Positions 7,724 through 18,525 of a stretch of 52,305 nt of DNA are shown one piece after another. How positions within the stretch are numbered: position 1 is the stretch's first letter; each line of letters begins with the position of its first letter. Location: NCBI RefSeq assembly GCF_002994615.1, contig NZ_PVNK01000158.1, positions 1 to 52,305 on the forward strand, written 5' to 3'. The stretch comes from Enhygromyxa salina. Lineage in GTDB: Bacteria > Myxococcota_A > Polyangia > Nannocystales > Nannocystaceae. The notes below the pieces were generated by a model. That model did not search any database. It was given only the letters and a program-made list of their open reading frames with translations, and was not told the DNA's origin. A program made the position numbers and the translations under genes.

Positions 7724-8860
7724 ATGAGCCTCACGCCAACCCCGCTGACACTGTTGATTGCTGCGCACGATGCGAGCCAGAGCGCCGCACTGGCCGAAAT
7801 GGTCCAGAATCTTCGACCTGGAGTGCACATTGTTCAGTTTGGCGAGGGCGAGAGCGCGAGCCCCCTCGACCTGGCGATGGTTGTCGAGTCGCCCGGGCCC
7901 GAGCTGGGCGAGCTGTCCAAGCGGGTTCGCGCCCAGCACCCGGAGCTGTCGCTGGTCGTCATCGCGCCGCGCTTCGACGAGCGGGGGATCGACGTCGCCG
8001 CCGGCGTCGAGGCGACCGCGATCATTCCCAGCCCGTGCGAGTCAGGCACGCTGCTGCGTGTGCTCAAGGCCCAGGAGCGCAAGGTCAGCTTCGCGGGTCG
8101 CTGTGAAGGGGTCGAGACCAGCGAGCTTCTGCGCCTCCACGCGATCGCGGGCAGCAACGGGATCCTCCATCTGGCCGCAGAGGGCCGGTCTGGCGCGATT
8201 CACCTCGAGGACGGTCAGCCCATCCACGCCCACTGTGAGGGCCACCTCGGCGTCGACGCGGTCCGGGAGCTGCTGCGTTGGCGCGGCGGCAAGGCCACCT
8301 GGATCGCGGGACGCAGCGCCGCCGCGCGGACGATCGTGGGCCGGATCCAGGGTCTGCTCGAGCACGACCTCGGCGAGAGCAGGGGCGCGCTCGACATCGA
8401 GCAGGCGCCCCGCGATGTGCTCGAGAAGATCGAGCGCCTCGCCCAGACGACCGACATCCTCGCCGCCTACTTGCTGCGCAACACCGAGGTCATCGCCGGA
8501 CGCAACGACTCGAGCCTCGACGACGCCGTGGTCGGCCGCGTGCTGACCCGGCTCTCGCAGGTCTTCCACGACATGGAGGTCCAGCAAGGTGACGGCGCGG
8601 GCACGGAGATCCAGGCCACGGTCGGGGAGCATCGGCTGGTCGTCGACCGCCTCGGCCCGAGCCGGCTCGGATTCCAGGTTGGCGTGGTGGTTCGGCAGGC
8701 GACGCCGGTCTGCAAGAGCCTGCGTCGTCTGCTGCGCCAGATCGACCGCAGCTTCCGGAGGTCGCTGGCGTCCGCCGCCCGCAACCAGGCCAGCGCCGAC
8801 GCGGGCTCCGGCCAAGCGGCCAGGAGCAGCGAAGCCGCCGGCCTCCACCGCGTGGCCTAG
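7724..8860 (+). CDS. DUF4388 (PatA-N-like) protein with degenerate receiver
   Basis: The 378-residue protein seems to have three parts. Residues 1-115 resemble a CheY-like fold but lack the phosphoacceptor (VVESPG where Asp is expected), so it is a pseudo-receiver. Residues 120-200 match DUF4388: a FAG-type opening, ELLRLHAIAGSNGILHL, GAIHLEDGQPIHAHCEG and ELLRWRGGKATW. Residues 265-345 could be a roadblock/LC7-like domain (weak). DUF4388 proteins are common in myxobacteria and link to GTPase or two-component signalling; the exact job is unknown. The product is cytoplasmic. The start at 7724 has AGGAGA 9 nt upstream and lies behind the sigma-54 promoter. Its stop codon TAG sits inside the 20-bp palindrome that begins repeat region B. 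Confidence 0.8.
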   Translation: MSLTPTPLTLLIAAHDASQSAALAEMVQNLRPGVHIVQFGEGESASPLDLAMVVESPGPELGELSKRVRAQHPELSLVVIAPRFDERGIDVAAGVEATAIIPSPCESGTLLRVLKAQERKVSFAGRCEGVETSELLRLHAIAGSNGILHLAAEGRSGAIHLEDGQPIHAHCEGHLGVDAVRELLRWRGGKATWIAGRSAAARTIVGRIQGLLEHDLGESRGALDIEQAPRDVLEKIERLAQTTDILAAYLLRNTEVIAGRNDSSLDDAVVGRVLTRLSQVFHDMEVQQGDGAGTEIQATVGEHRLVVDRLGPSRLGFQVGVVVRQATPVCKSLRRLLRQIDRSFRRSLASAARNQASADAGSGQAARSSEAAGLHRVA

Positions 8861-8876
8861 CAGCCCGGGCTGCTAG
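8857..8876. repeat. 20-bp perfect palindrome overlapping the stop codon
   Basis: CTAGCAGCCCGGGCTGCTAG is a perfect 20-bp palindrome; its first TAG is the stop codon of the DUF4388 gene. The half-site CTAGCAGCCCG recurs at 9037-9047 and at 27328-27338, the latter again containing a gene's stop codon. A transcript could fold it into a hairpin, but no T-run follows. Confidence 0.85.
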
Positions 8877-8880
8877 CCCT

Positions 8881-9119
8881 GAATCAAGCGCTGCGCGCTC
8901 GACTCAGGCCTTCTAGTCCTCGAGGGGCCTTTCAAAAAGGCCCCTCGCTGCGGCGGCAAAGCCCCCTCCGCTCACCCCAAACGCTCGCCTTGCGGCTCGT
9001 ACTAGCCCTAAATCATTCAGCTTTTTGAATTCAGCGCTAGCAGCCCGTGGCGCTGCGCGCTCGACTCAGGCCTTCTGGTCAGCGAGGGGCCTTTCAACTT
9101 TCAAAAAGGCCCCTCGCTG
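8881..9119. repeat. imperfect direct repeat with strong hairpins (family B), convergent intergenic region
   Basis: Two copies of a module share CGCTGCGCGCTCGACTCAGG, then a CTTCT-containing stretch, then a hairpin. The copies span roughly 8888-8955 and 9050-9127. Hairpin 1 pairs 8921-8932 with 8936-8947 (12-bp perfect arms, CGAGGGGCCTTT, 3-nt loop). Hairpin 2 pairs 9080-9094 with 9105-9119 (15-bp perfect arms, 10-nt loop). The region lies between two converging genes, so the hairpins could terminate transcription from both sides. The lack of a clean U-tract makes canonical intrinsic termination uncertain. Confidence 0.85.
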
Positions 9120-9133
9120 CGGCGGCGAAACTC

Positions 9134-10744
<1,611 letters not shown>

Positions 10745-11095
10745 GACATCCTTATACACCGCCAAAACGTGGGGTTGGCCGTGCAAGTTGTCGCGGCGCG
10801 CACCGCTGGGAGATCGTTCTCGGCGCTCTGGACGGCCGGGGCGGCGCCTCGGGTGTCGATCCGGCGTCGCCGCGGCCGAGCGCCGGTGGCTCTAGTTAGG
10901 TGCGCAATCGGCCGTGAGGGGCCTCTACGTTGGTGCTGAACCTGGTGAGCTGATGAGCTTTGCGGAGCTTGCGCAATTGTGCTCCTGGTGGCGGTCTTGC
11001 CGGCCTCATGAGCATCTCGCGGTTAAACTCACAAACCTGGACGAGTTTGGGACTTATTTTCTTGGCAAAAATCACACGGACGGTATGTTTGATTT
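10745..11095. other. 351-bp divergent intergenic region, AT-richer
   Basis: This spacer separates the two divergent metzincin genes and must contain both promoters. Its right half is clearly AT-richer than the flanking genes. TGGTGGC-N4-TTGCC at 10986-11001 keeps the GG and TTGC cores of a sigma-54 promoter at correct spacing, but the rest of the -24 box is poor, so this is only a candidate. A 61-codon frame (10914-11099) has about 50% G/C at third positions against about 90% in real genes, so it is probably not a gene. Confidence 0.5.
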
Positions 11096-12733
11096 GTGAC
11101 GCGTCTTGGCCGCGCCTCCCATCTCGCCGTCGCCCTGGTCGGAGTCGTTGGGGCGATCAGCGCCTGCGGGGTCGGGCAGACGGGCGCGTTCGAAGCGGAG
11201 GAGGCGCTCAACACCGACGCGGGGGGCTCTGCGGATGACGGCGATCCGCTCAGTGACGCGACCCCGGCGCGGGGCATCTCGATCGTCGAGGTCGAGATCA
11301 ATCAAGGTACCCGCATTCCGATCGGCTTTGGCGGAGAGTGGGTCGACGGCCCCGAACGGACCGGGTTCCTGATCGCTTCGCGTGACTCGCTCATGCGCAT
11401 TCACTACGCCGTCGACGAGGGCTGGGCGCCGCGCGAGATCGAGGCCCGGCTCACGCTCGAGTTCCCCGACGGCTCGACCAAGTCGTTCACCGACACGCGC
11501 TTCGTCGAGCACGACTCCAACCGCAAGAACCTGACCGCGGGCCCGTTCTTCTTCGGGCTCATCGCCGACGACGGGCAGACGATCGCGGGCACGCGGTATC
11601 ACGTCGAGCTGTGGGAGACGGTCGGGGGCCTCGGCGAGGGCTTCGAAGAGGGCGACTGGGCCAACCCGGCCGCTGGCTCCGAGCTGATCGGCTTCGAGTC
11701 GGTGCCGATGCAGATCAAGACCCTGCTCGTGCCGATCACCTACGGGGGCGTGACCGCCGGGGTCGACGACGCCACCTTAGAGACCGTCGTCAACAACCTC
11801 TACGAGCAAAACCCGGCGACCGAGATCCTGTGGGACGTGCACCCGCCGGTCGACTATCCGGGCCAGCTCAACAGCCTCGGCAGTCTGCTGCCGGTCATGG
11901 CCGAGCTGCGCAGCGACGAGGGCGCCGATCCAAACGTCTACTATCACGCGCTCGTCGACGTCGGCAGCCAGTCGCTCGGCGGCACGCTCGGGATCTCCTA
12001 CCTCGCCAACGACTCGAAGACCGACGGGGGCAGCCGCGTGAGCGCGACCGTGCTCTTCGCTCCCGATCCGACGATCGCCGCCGACACCTACACCCACGAG
12101 ACCGGTCACGCGCAGGGCCTCAACCACGTCGAGTGCCCCAACGCCGACTCGGCAAACCCCGATCCGAGCTACCCCTACGCCAACGGGCGGATCGGCAACT
12201 GGGGCTTCGGGATCCGGCGCTTCTTGATGTACGACCCCGACGACGCCTTCGACTACATGAGCTACTGCAGCCCGAGCTGGGTCTCGGACTGGACCTGGAA
12301 CAAGACCTACCAGCGGATCAAGACCCTGACCTCGTGGGATTTCGAGGGCGCGTCCGGGGAGCCCGGCGCGGTCGAGCAGCTCTTGGTTGGCGCGATCTAT
12401 CCCGACGGCACGCGCGAGTGGTGGACGATGCCCGGGGCCGTCGATCCACGCCGGGTGTCGGGTCTCGATCGCTTCGAGTTCGAGGTCGACGGCGAGCTCG
12501 TCGGGGCCTACGGCGACGTCTCGGTGCTCAGCGACGGCCAGACCCAATGGGTCAAGGTCGCGCTCCCGGCCGCGATCGACGAGCTCGACTCGATCACGCA
12601 CTTTCGCGCCGGGGACTCCGAAGCCCAAGGCGAGGGGGGCCGGGCGATCGAGCCGGCCTCGCTCGCGCGAAGGGGCGCGGCCTCAGCCCGCGCGAGCGCG
12701 TGGCGGCCGAGCTTCCGGATCTATCGGCCCTGA
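11096..12733 (+). CDS. secreted zinc metalloprotease (metzincin), paralogue of the divergent gene
   Basis: The 545-residue protein starts at GTG 11096. A signal peptide ends GAISAC (lipobox cysteine 24), followed by an acidic linker. The N-terminal region ARGISIVEVEINQGTRIPIGFGGEWV aligns directly with the divergent neighbour. The zinc motif is H334-E-T-G-H338-A-Q-G-L-N-H344, and the Met-turn lies in FDYMSYC, followed by SWVSDWTWNKTYQRIKTLTSWDFEGA, nearly the same as in the paralogue. It is predicted to be an outer-membrane or surface metalloprotease. No good Shine-Dalgarno precedes the start; the AT-rich spacer makes other starts unlikely. It converges with the next gene 9 bp away. Sharing of all domains suggests an inverted duplication. 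Confidence 0.88.
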   Translation: MTRLGRASHLAVALVGVVGAISACGVGQTGAFEAEEALNTDAGGSADDGDPLSDATPARGISIVEVEINQGTRIPIGFGGEWVDGPERTGFLIASRDSLMRIHYAVDEGWAPREIEARLTLEFPDGSTKSFTDTRFVEHDSNRKNLTAGPFFFGLIADDGQTIAGTRYHVELWETVGGLGEGFEEGDWANPAAGSELIGFESVPMQIKTLLVPITYGGVTAGVDDATLETVVNNLYEQNPATEILWDVHPPVDYPGQLNSLGSLLPVMAELRSDEGADPNVYYHALVDVGSQSLGGTLGISYLANDSKTDGGSRVSATVLFAPDPTIAADTYTHETGHAQGLNHVECPNADSANPDPSYPYANGRIGNWGFGIRRFLMYDPDDAFDYMSYCSPSWVSDWTWNKTYQRIKTLTSWDFEGASGEPGAVEQLLVGAIYPDGTREWWTMPGAVDPRRVSGLDRFEFEVDGELVGAYGDVSVLSDGQTQWVKVALPAAIDELDSITHFRAGDSEAQGEGGRAIEPASLARRGAASARASAWRPSFRIYRP

Positions 12734-12742
12734 GCGCCGAGC

Positions 12743-14494
12743 TCACTCCATGCACAGCTCGCGCTCGCGCGCGGCGACGGCCTCGTTGGGCGCGAGCTTG
12801 GCGAGGTCGCAGTGGATCCCCGGGATGAAGGGGTTTTGGCGCAGGGCACGATCGAGCGCCGCCCGGGCGCCCTCGTCGTCGCCGGTCAAGCGGCGGGCGC
12901 GGGCCTCGGCGGCGGCGATGTTGGCGTTGTCGGGCTCGTCCTCGCCCGCGAGCGAGAGCAGCGGCAGGGCGTCGCTGGGGCGTCCGAGCTCGAGGTAGAG
13001 CTCGCCGAGGCGACGCGCGAGCTTGGGGTCCTTGCGGACCGAGCGATCGACGGCGCGGGCCTTCTCGTACTCGAGGACCGCGGCCTCGATGTGCCCGCGC
13101 AAGGTCAGCAGGACCCCGAGGCGCGCGTGCTTGCGCGCCCGGCCCCCGCCGAGGTGGGAGAACACGTCGCCGTGGAGGCTGGGATCTTGGCTTGGAGATG
13201 CGTTTGCCTCGGCCTCGGCCTCGGCCTCGTCGTCCCGAAAGCGCGGCGAGAGGCCGGAGACCGAGCCGTCGGTGGCGCCCGCGGTTCGCTCGCGCATGGT
13301 CTTCTTCCAGTGGGCGAAGAACACCTCGAACTCGTCGCCCCACGCGTCGGCGAAGGCTTGCTTGGCGTCGACGCCCCCGGCGACGTCATCGAGCATCGCG
13401 GCGAGACCCTCGGCGCCGCGCTGCTCCTCGAGCAGCCCGAGCATGGTCTCGGCTTCGGCGTAGGCGAGCGCCGCGAGCTCCTGGCTGGGCAGCATCGCGA
13501 CCGAGGGGTGCATCTGCTCGAGGGTCACGAGCTCGTCGGCCGCGATCGCGTCGTGGAGCAGACGACGCAGGGGTGGGGCGAGGCGCGGGTCGGGGCCGCC
13601 CTCGTCGCGCCAGCGCGTCTCCATGAGCTTGGCCAGGCCCTCTTGCATCCACACGGGCGCGGCGTTGTTGGTCCGCATGGTCACGAGGTAGTGGACGTAC
13701 TCGTGGACGGCGGTGTCGAGCCAGCCGTAGCCGTAGACCATGACCCGCGGGCTGATCATCATGATCCGCCGGTACTTGCAGATCCCGACCGTCCCGGTCG
13801 TGTAGATGTTGTCGAGGGTCAGGGGAGTGACGAGCGCGAGCTTGCCGGGCTCGTCGTAGATCTCGAAGCGGATCGGGTGCTCGGGCCGAACGCCGACATC
13901 GTCGCCGAGCGCGTCGTAGGCCGAGGCCATGGCCTCGAACAGATAGGGCGCGAGGAGCTCGTCGCGGGGATCGACGAACGCGGCCTCGAAGCGACCGTCG
14001 TCGCTGCGGATGGTTGTCGCCTCGCCGAGCGCGAGCTGAGCCCCACGCGCGATGTCGAGGTAGTGGGCCGCCCGACCCCCGATCGGATCGCGGCTTGGAT
14101 CTTCGATCCCGGCCACGACGCCCGCGAGCGCGCTCTCGGCCTCGGGGTAGCGGGCCTCGTAGATCGCGAGGATCCCGGTCGCGAGCTCGCGCTCGCGGGA
14201 GTCGCTGATCGCGTCGCGGCGTCGCTGGGCCTCGGCGAGGTGCCAGGTCTCGACGCTGGCCATGAAGCTGTCGAACGAGGGGCTGAGCTGCGGGGCCGGG
14301 GCTTGCGAAGGTGGGGATTGGACGGGGGACTTGGTCGCCGGCTCCGAGGCCGGACCCGAGCTGGGCGGGGCGGCCTCCGCGGGCTGCTCGGCCCCGCGGC
14401 CGACGACGAGCAGCGCGAGGGTCAGGGCGAGGGCGCCGCGACGTGCGAGGGCGCGGCCGGTCGGGAGCAATCGCGGGTCGTGGTCGGCGCTCAT
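12743..14494 (-). CDS. exported peptidase MA-like gluzincin with TPR repeats
   Basis: The 583-residue protein has an N-terminal hydrophobic segment (ALALTLALLVVG), a Pro/Ser/Ala-rich linker (40-70), and a helical region. The zinc peptidase domain has H264-E-Y-V-H268, with third ligand Glu285 in WMQEGLAK; this is the layout of Peptidase-MA gluzincins. The C-terminal 170 residues contain TPR-like repeats (LTLRGHIEAAVLEYEKARAVD, RRLGELYLELGRPSDALPLL). It probably acts outside the cytoplasmic membrane; substrate unknown. The ATG overlaps the stop of the DUF4175-like gene by 4 bp, so the two are translationally coupled and likely work together. Confidence 0.82.
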   Translation of the reverse strand: MSADHDPRLLPTGRALARRGALALTLALLVVGRGAEQPAEAAPPSSGPASEPATKSPVQSPPSQAPAPQLSPSFDSFMASVETWHLAEAQRRRDAISDSRERELATGILAIYEARYPEAESALAGVVAGIEDPSRDPIGGRAAHYLDIARGAQLALGEATTIRSDDGRFEAAFVDPRDELLAPYLFEAMASAYDALGDDVGVRPEHPIRFEIYDEPGKLALVTPLTLDNIYTTGTVGICKYRRIMMISPRVMVYGYGWLDTAVHEYVHYLVTMRTNNAAPVWMQEGLAKLMETRWRDEGGPDPRLAPPLRRLLHDAIAADELVTLEQMHPSVAMLPSQELAALAYAEAETMLGLLEEQRGAEGLAAMLDDVAGGVDAKQAFADAWGDEFEVFFAHWKKTMRERTAGATDGSVSGLSPRFRDDEAEAEAEANASPSQDPSLHGDVFSHLGGGRARKHARLGVLLTLRGHIEAAVLEYEKARAVDRSVRKDPKLARRLGELYLELGRPSDALPLLSLAGEDEPDNANIAAAEARARRLTGDDEGARAALDRALRQNPFIPGIHCDLAKLAPNEAVAARERELCME

Positions 14495-17400
14495 CGCAGC
14501 AGCTCCTCATAGTAGCGCTTGGTGTCGTCGTCGAAGCCGTCGCGGTCGCCCTCGCGCATGGCCTCGACGACTTGATCACGCAGCGAGCGGTCGCGCTCGG
14601 CCTCGGTCGACGAGTCGCCGCCGCCGCTCGGTGGCGGGGGAGGGGAGCTCTGGCGGAGGCTGTCGATCGCCTGTTGGAGCCCGCCCCAGGCCTGCTGCTC
14701 GCCGTCGAGGGCGCCGTCGAGGGCGCCCTCGTCGAGGGACTCGCCGGCCTCGCGCATGCCCCGATCGGCGCGCTCCATCGCCTCGCGGCCGGGCCCGGGC
14801 AGGATCTTGGCGGCGGGATCGTCGAGCAGCCGCCTCGCGCGCTCGCGCAGGGCTCGCTGGCGCTCGCCGAGCTCGGACAGGCGTCGGGCCTGGTCGGCGT
14901 CGAGGACCTCGTCGGGGTCGGGCAGCGGCTCGCGCAGCTCGCCCCGCATGCGTTCGGCCTCGCGCGCGAGCTTGCGCAGGGCTTTGGCCTCGGACTCGCC
15001 GGGCTTGGCCCCGGCCTCGGCGCGCTCGAGCGCCTCGGCGGCCTGCTTCGCGGCCTCGAACAGCTCGAACTCGGTGGCTTTGCGATCCTCGGCCGCGGCC
15101 TCGAGGGTCTCGAGCGCCTCGCGGGCGTCTTCCCACGCGCTGCGACCCTCGCGCGAGAGGTTGGTGTCGTCGATCGCCTCTACGGTCTCGCGCATGCGCT
15201 CGGCCTGCTCGCCGACGCGCTCGACCGTGCGCTCGTTGGCCTCGCGCGCGTCGATGGCGTCGCGCCACTGCTCGTCGAGCCTGCGCGTCTCCCCACGGAC
15301 CCCCGTCTGCTCGTCTTGGAGGCGGCTGAGCTCCCGCAGCATCTTCATGCGCTGGCGATCCTCCTCGGACAGGGCCACGGCCTGGTCTTCGGAGCCGCTG
15401 CGCTGGACGCTCTCACGCAGCGAGCGGATCGCGTCGAGCTGGTCCCGGGCCTGCTCGAGCGCGCCCTCGACGTTGCCCCGCTCGAGCTGCTCGAGCAGCT
15501 CCTGGCTGCGCATTCGCGCCTCCATGGCCTTGAACGCGTCGAGGTTCATCCACTCGTCGCCGACCTCCTTGCGCAGCTGCGCCCGGGCTTGTTGGACGCG
15601 GCGCATGTCTTCGCGGATGCGCTGCTCGAGCTGCTCGATCTCCGGGCGCACGGACTCGTCGCCCGAGGCGAGCTGCTCGAGCTTCTCGACCAGCTTTTGC
15701 TGCGAGGTCTGCAGCCGGGCCACGAGGGTCTCGATGTGGTCGATGATCTGGCCGTCGACGAGGTCGTCGAGGCGGATGATCTCGTCCTCGAGCTGCTCGA
15801 TCTCGCGGACGTTGTGGACGCCGAGCTTGCGCAGCAGCGGGGCGCGCTCGGCCTCACGCTCGAGCTCGGCGCCGAGCGGCAGCGTCTCGTGGATCGCGGC
15901 TTCGTCGCGATGGAGCTCGAGCAGGCGGGCGTGGATGGCCGCGAGCGCCTCGACGTCGCGCTCCTCGACCATGGTGTCGACCGCGAGCGCGTCGACGGCC
16001 CCCGCGATCGCGGTCAGGAGCGTCGCGGCGCCCGTGTGGAGCGCGCGGGCCTGTCGCAGCTTGCGCGGCAGCGTCAGCTCGCGCTCGAGGTCTGCGAACG
16101 AGTCGGTCGTGAGTCGCGCGGCGAGCATGTCCACGGCGGCGTCGCGGATCGTCTGGAGGTCGCGAATGTTCGCGGCGTGCTCGGCCTCCTCGTCGTGCAA
16201 GAGCAGCTGCTGCCGGGCCGACGCGGCGACCTTGCCCGGGCCATTGGGCAGCGGGGTGAGGCCGAGGCCCGGATCGTTGTCTCGGACCTCGATCCAGTAG
16301 GTGACCGCGCTGCGCTGCTCGATCGGGATCGCCGAGAGATCCCAGCCGTAGCGATGGCGCCACGATCGCGCGGCGCCGCCGGGGGCCTTGCCCGCGGGGC
16401 GGCGGTGACGCTCGACCTCACCCTCGGGGGTGAGGAGCTCGTAGACGAGCTCGGCCTCGACGACCCCGAAGTCGTCGCGAGCCGTGAAGCGCAGATCGAT
16501 CTTGTCGGTCTCGCCGGCTTCGCGCTGCCAGTCGGGCAGGGGCAGCAGCTCGACCTCGGGCATCGTGTCTGGCTCGAGCTCGATCCGCATCGGCGCCGAG
16601 CGGCGGTCCGCGACCGCGAGGGCGCCCGCGTCGGCGCGCTCGCCCTCGTCGAGCAGCGCGACGACCCAGCTGCCTCCGCCGCGGACGGAGAACTGTCCGG
16701 TCCAGCGCCGGGCGGCGGGGTCGCCCTCGGCCTCGAGGCTGATGACCTCGGGCTCGGGCGCCGAGGCCAGCTCGAGGCGATCGTGGGTCAGGACCAGGCG
16801 CACGGCGTCCGCTTCGGCGGCGGCCTCGAGCTCGAGGCTGATCTGGGTCCCGGCCGGGACTCGGATCGTGCCGCTGGGGTTGGGCACTCGCCGATCGGGC
16901 CGCCGGGTGTGCTCGGGGTAGTCGAGGACCAGCACGAGCGAGGTCCAGACCGGCTGGGGCGGCGGCGGCGGGCGGCCGTCCTCGGCGGCGAGCAGCAGCT
17001 CGGTCCCACGCGGGCCGAGCGGGCTGAGCGCGAGCCCGGTCACCAGCGCGATTGCGATGAGGGCCGCGAGCGCGCGGATCGCCCGGGCTGGACGCGGCAG
17101 CGCGAGCCCCGGATCGAGCTCGAGGGTCGCGACTCCCACGCGGTGAACATAGGCGGCCGCGAGCTCGGGCGAGCGCGCCCCCGTGTCCGCGTTCCCACCC
17201 ACGTGACTGTCGAGCTCCCGCCACAGCTCGGTGGCGCCGAGCAGCTCGTGACGCAAGATCACGTCGCGCTCGCGCTCGTCGGGGGTCGCAACCTGACGCA
17301 GGGGCCCGCGCGCGCGAGAGATCGCCCGCGCGAGCAGGAGCGGGGAGCCGGTCGTGCGCCGCAGCTGACGGGTCCTCACGACGACCAGCCCGGCCAAGAG

Positions 17401-17598
17401 CAGGGCCCCGATCGCGCCCCCGATCCCCGCGCCGAGATCCCCGCGCAGCGTCAGCCCAGACACAGCGACGAGCAGCGCCGACCACACGACCACGACCAGC
17501 GCGCCGTCGATGATCAGCGCGCCCACGGACCGCCGCAGCGTCACGCGACGAAGGGCGCGAAGGTAGTCCCGCAGGAGCTGAGCCTCGGCGTGAACCAT
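14491..17598 (-). CDS. DUF4175-like large membrane-anchored coiled-coil protein
   Basis: The 1035-residue protein has two adjacent membrane segments near the N terminus (LIIDGALVVVVWSALLVAV; AIGALLLAGLVVV) and another at about 180-200 (ALAALIAIALVTGLAL). A beta-rich part follows (about 215-400, with Ig-like phrases such as WTSLVLVLDYPEHTRRP). About 550 residues of Glu/Arg/Leu-rich coiled coil then extend to the C terminus. This matches the architecture of DUF4175 proteins of alphaproteobacteria and myxobacteria, whose function is unknown. The start at 17598 (MVHAEAQLL) gives a short cytoplasmic tail. Upstream on this strand TATACC lies 10 nt before the ATG with no Shine-Dalgarno, so a leaderless transcript is conceivable. 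The stop overlaps the start of the gluzincin gene (ATGA). Confidence 0.7.
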   Translation of the reverse strand: MVHAEAQLLRDYLRALRRVTLRRSVGALIIDGALVVVVWSALLVAVSGLTLRGDLGAGIGGAIGALLLAGLVVVRTRQLRRTTGSPLLLARAISRARGPLRQVATPDERERDVILRHELLGATELWRELDSHVGGNADTGARSPELAAAYVHRVGVATLELDPGLALPRPARAIRALAALIAIALVTGLALSPLGPRGTELLLAAEDGRPPPPPQPVWTSLVLVLDYPEHTRRPDRRVPNPSGTIRVPAGTQISLELEAAAEADAVRLVLTHDRLELASAPEPEVISLEAEGDPAARRWTGQFSVRGGGSWVVALLDEGERADAGALAVADRRSAPMRIELEPDTMPEVELLPLPDWQREAGETDKIDLRFTARDDFGVVEAELVYELLTPEGEVERHRRPAGKAPGGAARSWRHRYGWDLSAIPIEQRSAVTYWIEVRDNDPGLGLTPLPNGPGKVAASARQQLLLHDEEAEHAANIRDLQTIRDAAVDMLAARLTTDSFADLERELTLPRKLRQARALHTGAATLLTAIAGAVDALAVDTMVEERDVEALAAIHARLLELHRDEAAIHETLPLGAELEREAERAPLLRKLGVHNVREIEQLEDEIIRLDDLVDGQIIDHIETLVARLQTSQQKLVEKLEQLASGDESVRPEIEQLEQRIREDMRRVQQARAQLRKEVGDEWMNLDAFKAMEARMRSQELLEQLERGNVEGALEQARDQLDAIRSLRESVQRSGSEDQAVALSEEDRQRMKMLRELSRLQDEQTGVRGETRRLDEQWRDAIDAREANERTVERVGEQAERMRETVEAIDDTNLSREGRSAWEDAREALETLEAAAEDRKATEFELFEAAKQAAEALERAEAGAKPGESEAKALRKLAREAERMRGELREPLPDPDEVLDADQARRLSELGERQRALRERARRLLDDPAAKILPGPGREAMERADRGMREAGESLDEGALDGALDGEQQAWGGLQQAIDSLRQSSPPPPPSGGGDSSTEAERDRSLRDQVVEAMREGDRDGFDDDTKRYYEELLR

Positions 17599-17786
17599 CA
17601 GCGTCTTGGGTATACATGCGAACCAAGCCGGAGACACGCGTCCAACCCCAGCGCGACGGTCCCGGACCGTCTGCGACCGTCGCTGACCCGCGATGCCGGG
17701 ATCTCCTAGATCTTTTAGCTCTCTTAAATATTCTTCTTAATACGTGCCGCGTGCCGCGCGCGCCGCCGACACAGAAAACTGCGTTA

Positions 17787-18497
17787 AAGCCCCCTTCAGG
17801 GGGCCACGGAAACGACTGCGAAGCTCATCCCAGCCCACCGAGCGAGGGAGCGGAGCGAGGGAGCGACCGGCCGCTTGCGGCCGTGCGTGGCCGAGTGGCT
17901 GACGGCTGTGGGGGTCTAAAGCAGCCGACGGCCGCGGGATCTAAAGGAGCCCCCTTTTAGGGGGCCACGCAAACGATGGCGAAGCTCATGCCAGCCCACC
18001 GAGCCGAGGGAGCGGATCGAGTGAGCGACCGGCCGCTTGCGGCCGTGCGTGGCCGAGTAGCTGACGGCTGTGGGGGGTCAAAAGCAGCCGACGGCCGCGG
18101 GGGTCAAGAGCAGCCGACGGCCGCGGGATCTAAAGGAGCCCCCTTTTAGGGGGCCACGCAAACGATGGCGAAGCTCATGCCAGCCCACCGAGCGAGGGAG
18201 CGGAGCGAGTGAGCGACCGGCCGCTTGCGGCCGTGCGTGGCAGAGTAGCTGACGGCTGTGGGGGTCTAAAACAGCCAGGGAGCGACCGGCCGCTTGCGGC
18301 CGTGCGTGGCAGAGTAGCTGACGGCTGTGGGGGTCTAAAGCTGACGGCCGCGGGATCTAAAGGATCCCCCTTTTAGGGGGCCACGCAAACGATGGCGAAG
18401 CTCATGCCAGCCCACCGAGTGAGGGAGCGGAGCGAGTGAGCGACCGGCCGCTTGCGGCCGTGCGTGGCAGAGTAGCTGACGGCTGTGGGGGTCTAAG
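17787..18497. repeat. array of dispersed repeat family A (reverse orientation)
   Basis: At least four copies, some internally truncated or duplicated, start near 17787, 17946, 18137, 18270 (partial) and 18362. The orientation is opposite to the copy at 1-297. Each full unit runs from hairpin GCCCCCTTTTAGGGGGC through the GAGCGAGGGAGCGG purine stretch and hairpin CGGCCGCTTGCGGCCG to a GGGGGTCTAAA end. The array occupies most of the divergent intergenic region between the DUF4175-like gene and the effector operon. The remaining part (17640-17780) has an AT-rich patch (about 17700-17750) unlike the rest of the window. No coding potential or transposase is seen. Confidence 0.9.
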
Positions 18498-18525
18498 ACT
18501 ACCCGAGGTTCTTGCTAGAGTCGCG

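Noticed and set aside
10914..11099. 61-codon frame overlapping the GTG of the second metzincin
   Set aside because: Third-position G/C is near 50%, far below real genes here, and no ribosome site precedes it.
14311..17709. 1132-codon plus-strand open frame
   Set aside because: It mirrors the DUF4175-like coiled-coil gene and has only low-complexity Leu/Gly/Arg/Glu content.
17787..18497. Possible CRISPR array
   Set aside because: Units are about 130-190 bp and contiguous, without regular unique spacers, and there are no cas genes.
18436..18525. Upstream extension of the TIGR02270 protein
   Set aside because: The extra 30 residues would be translated repeat-A DNA; GTG at 18526 gives the usual N terminus.
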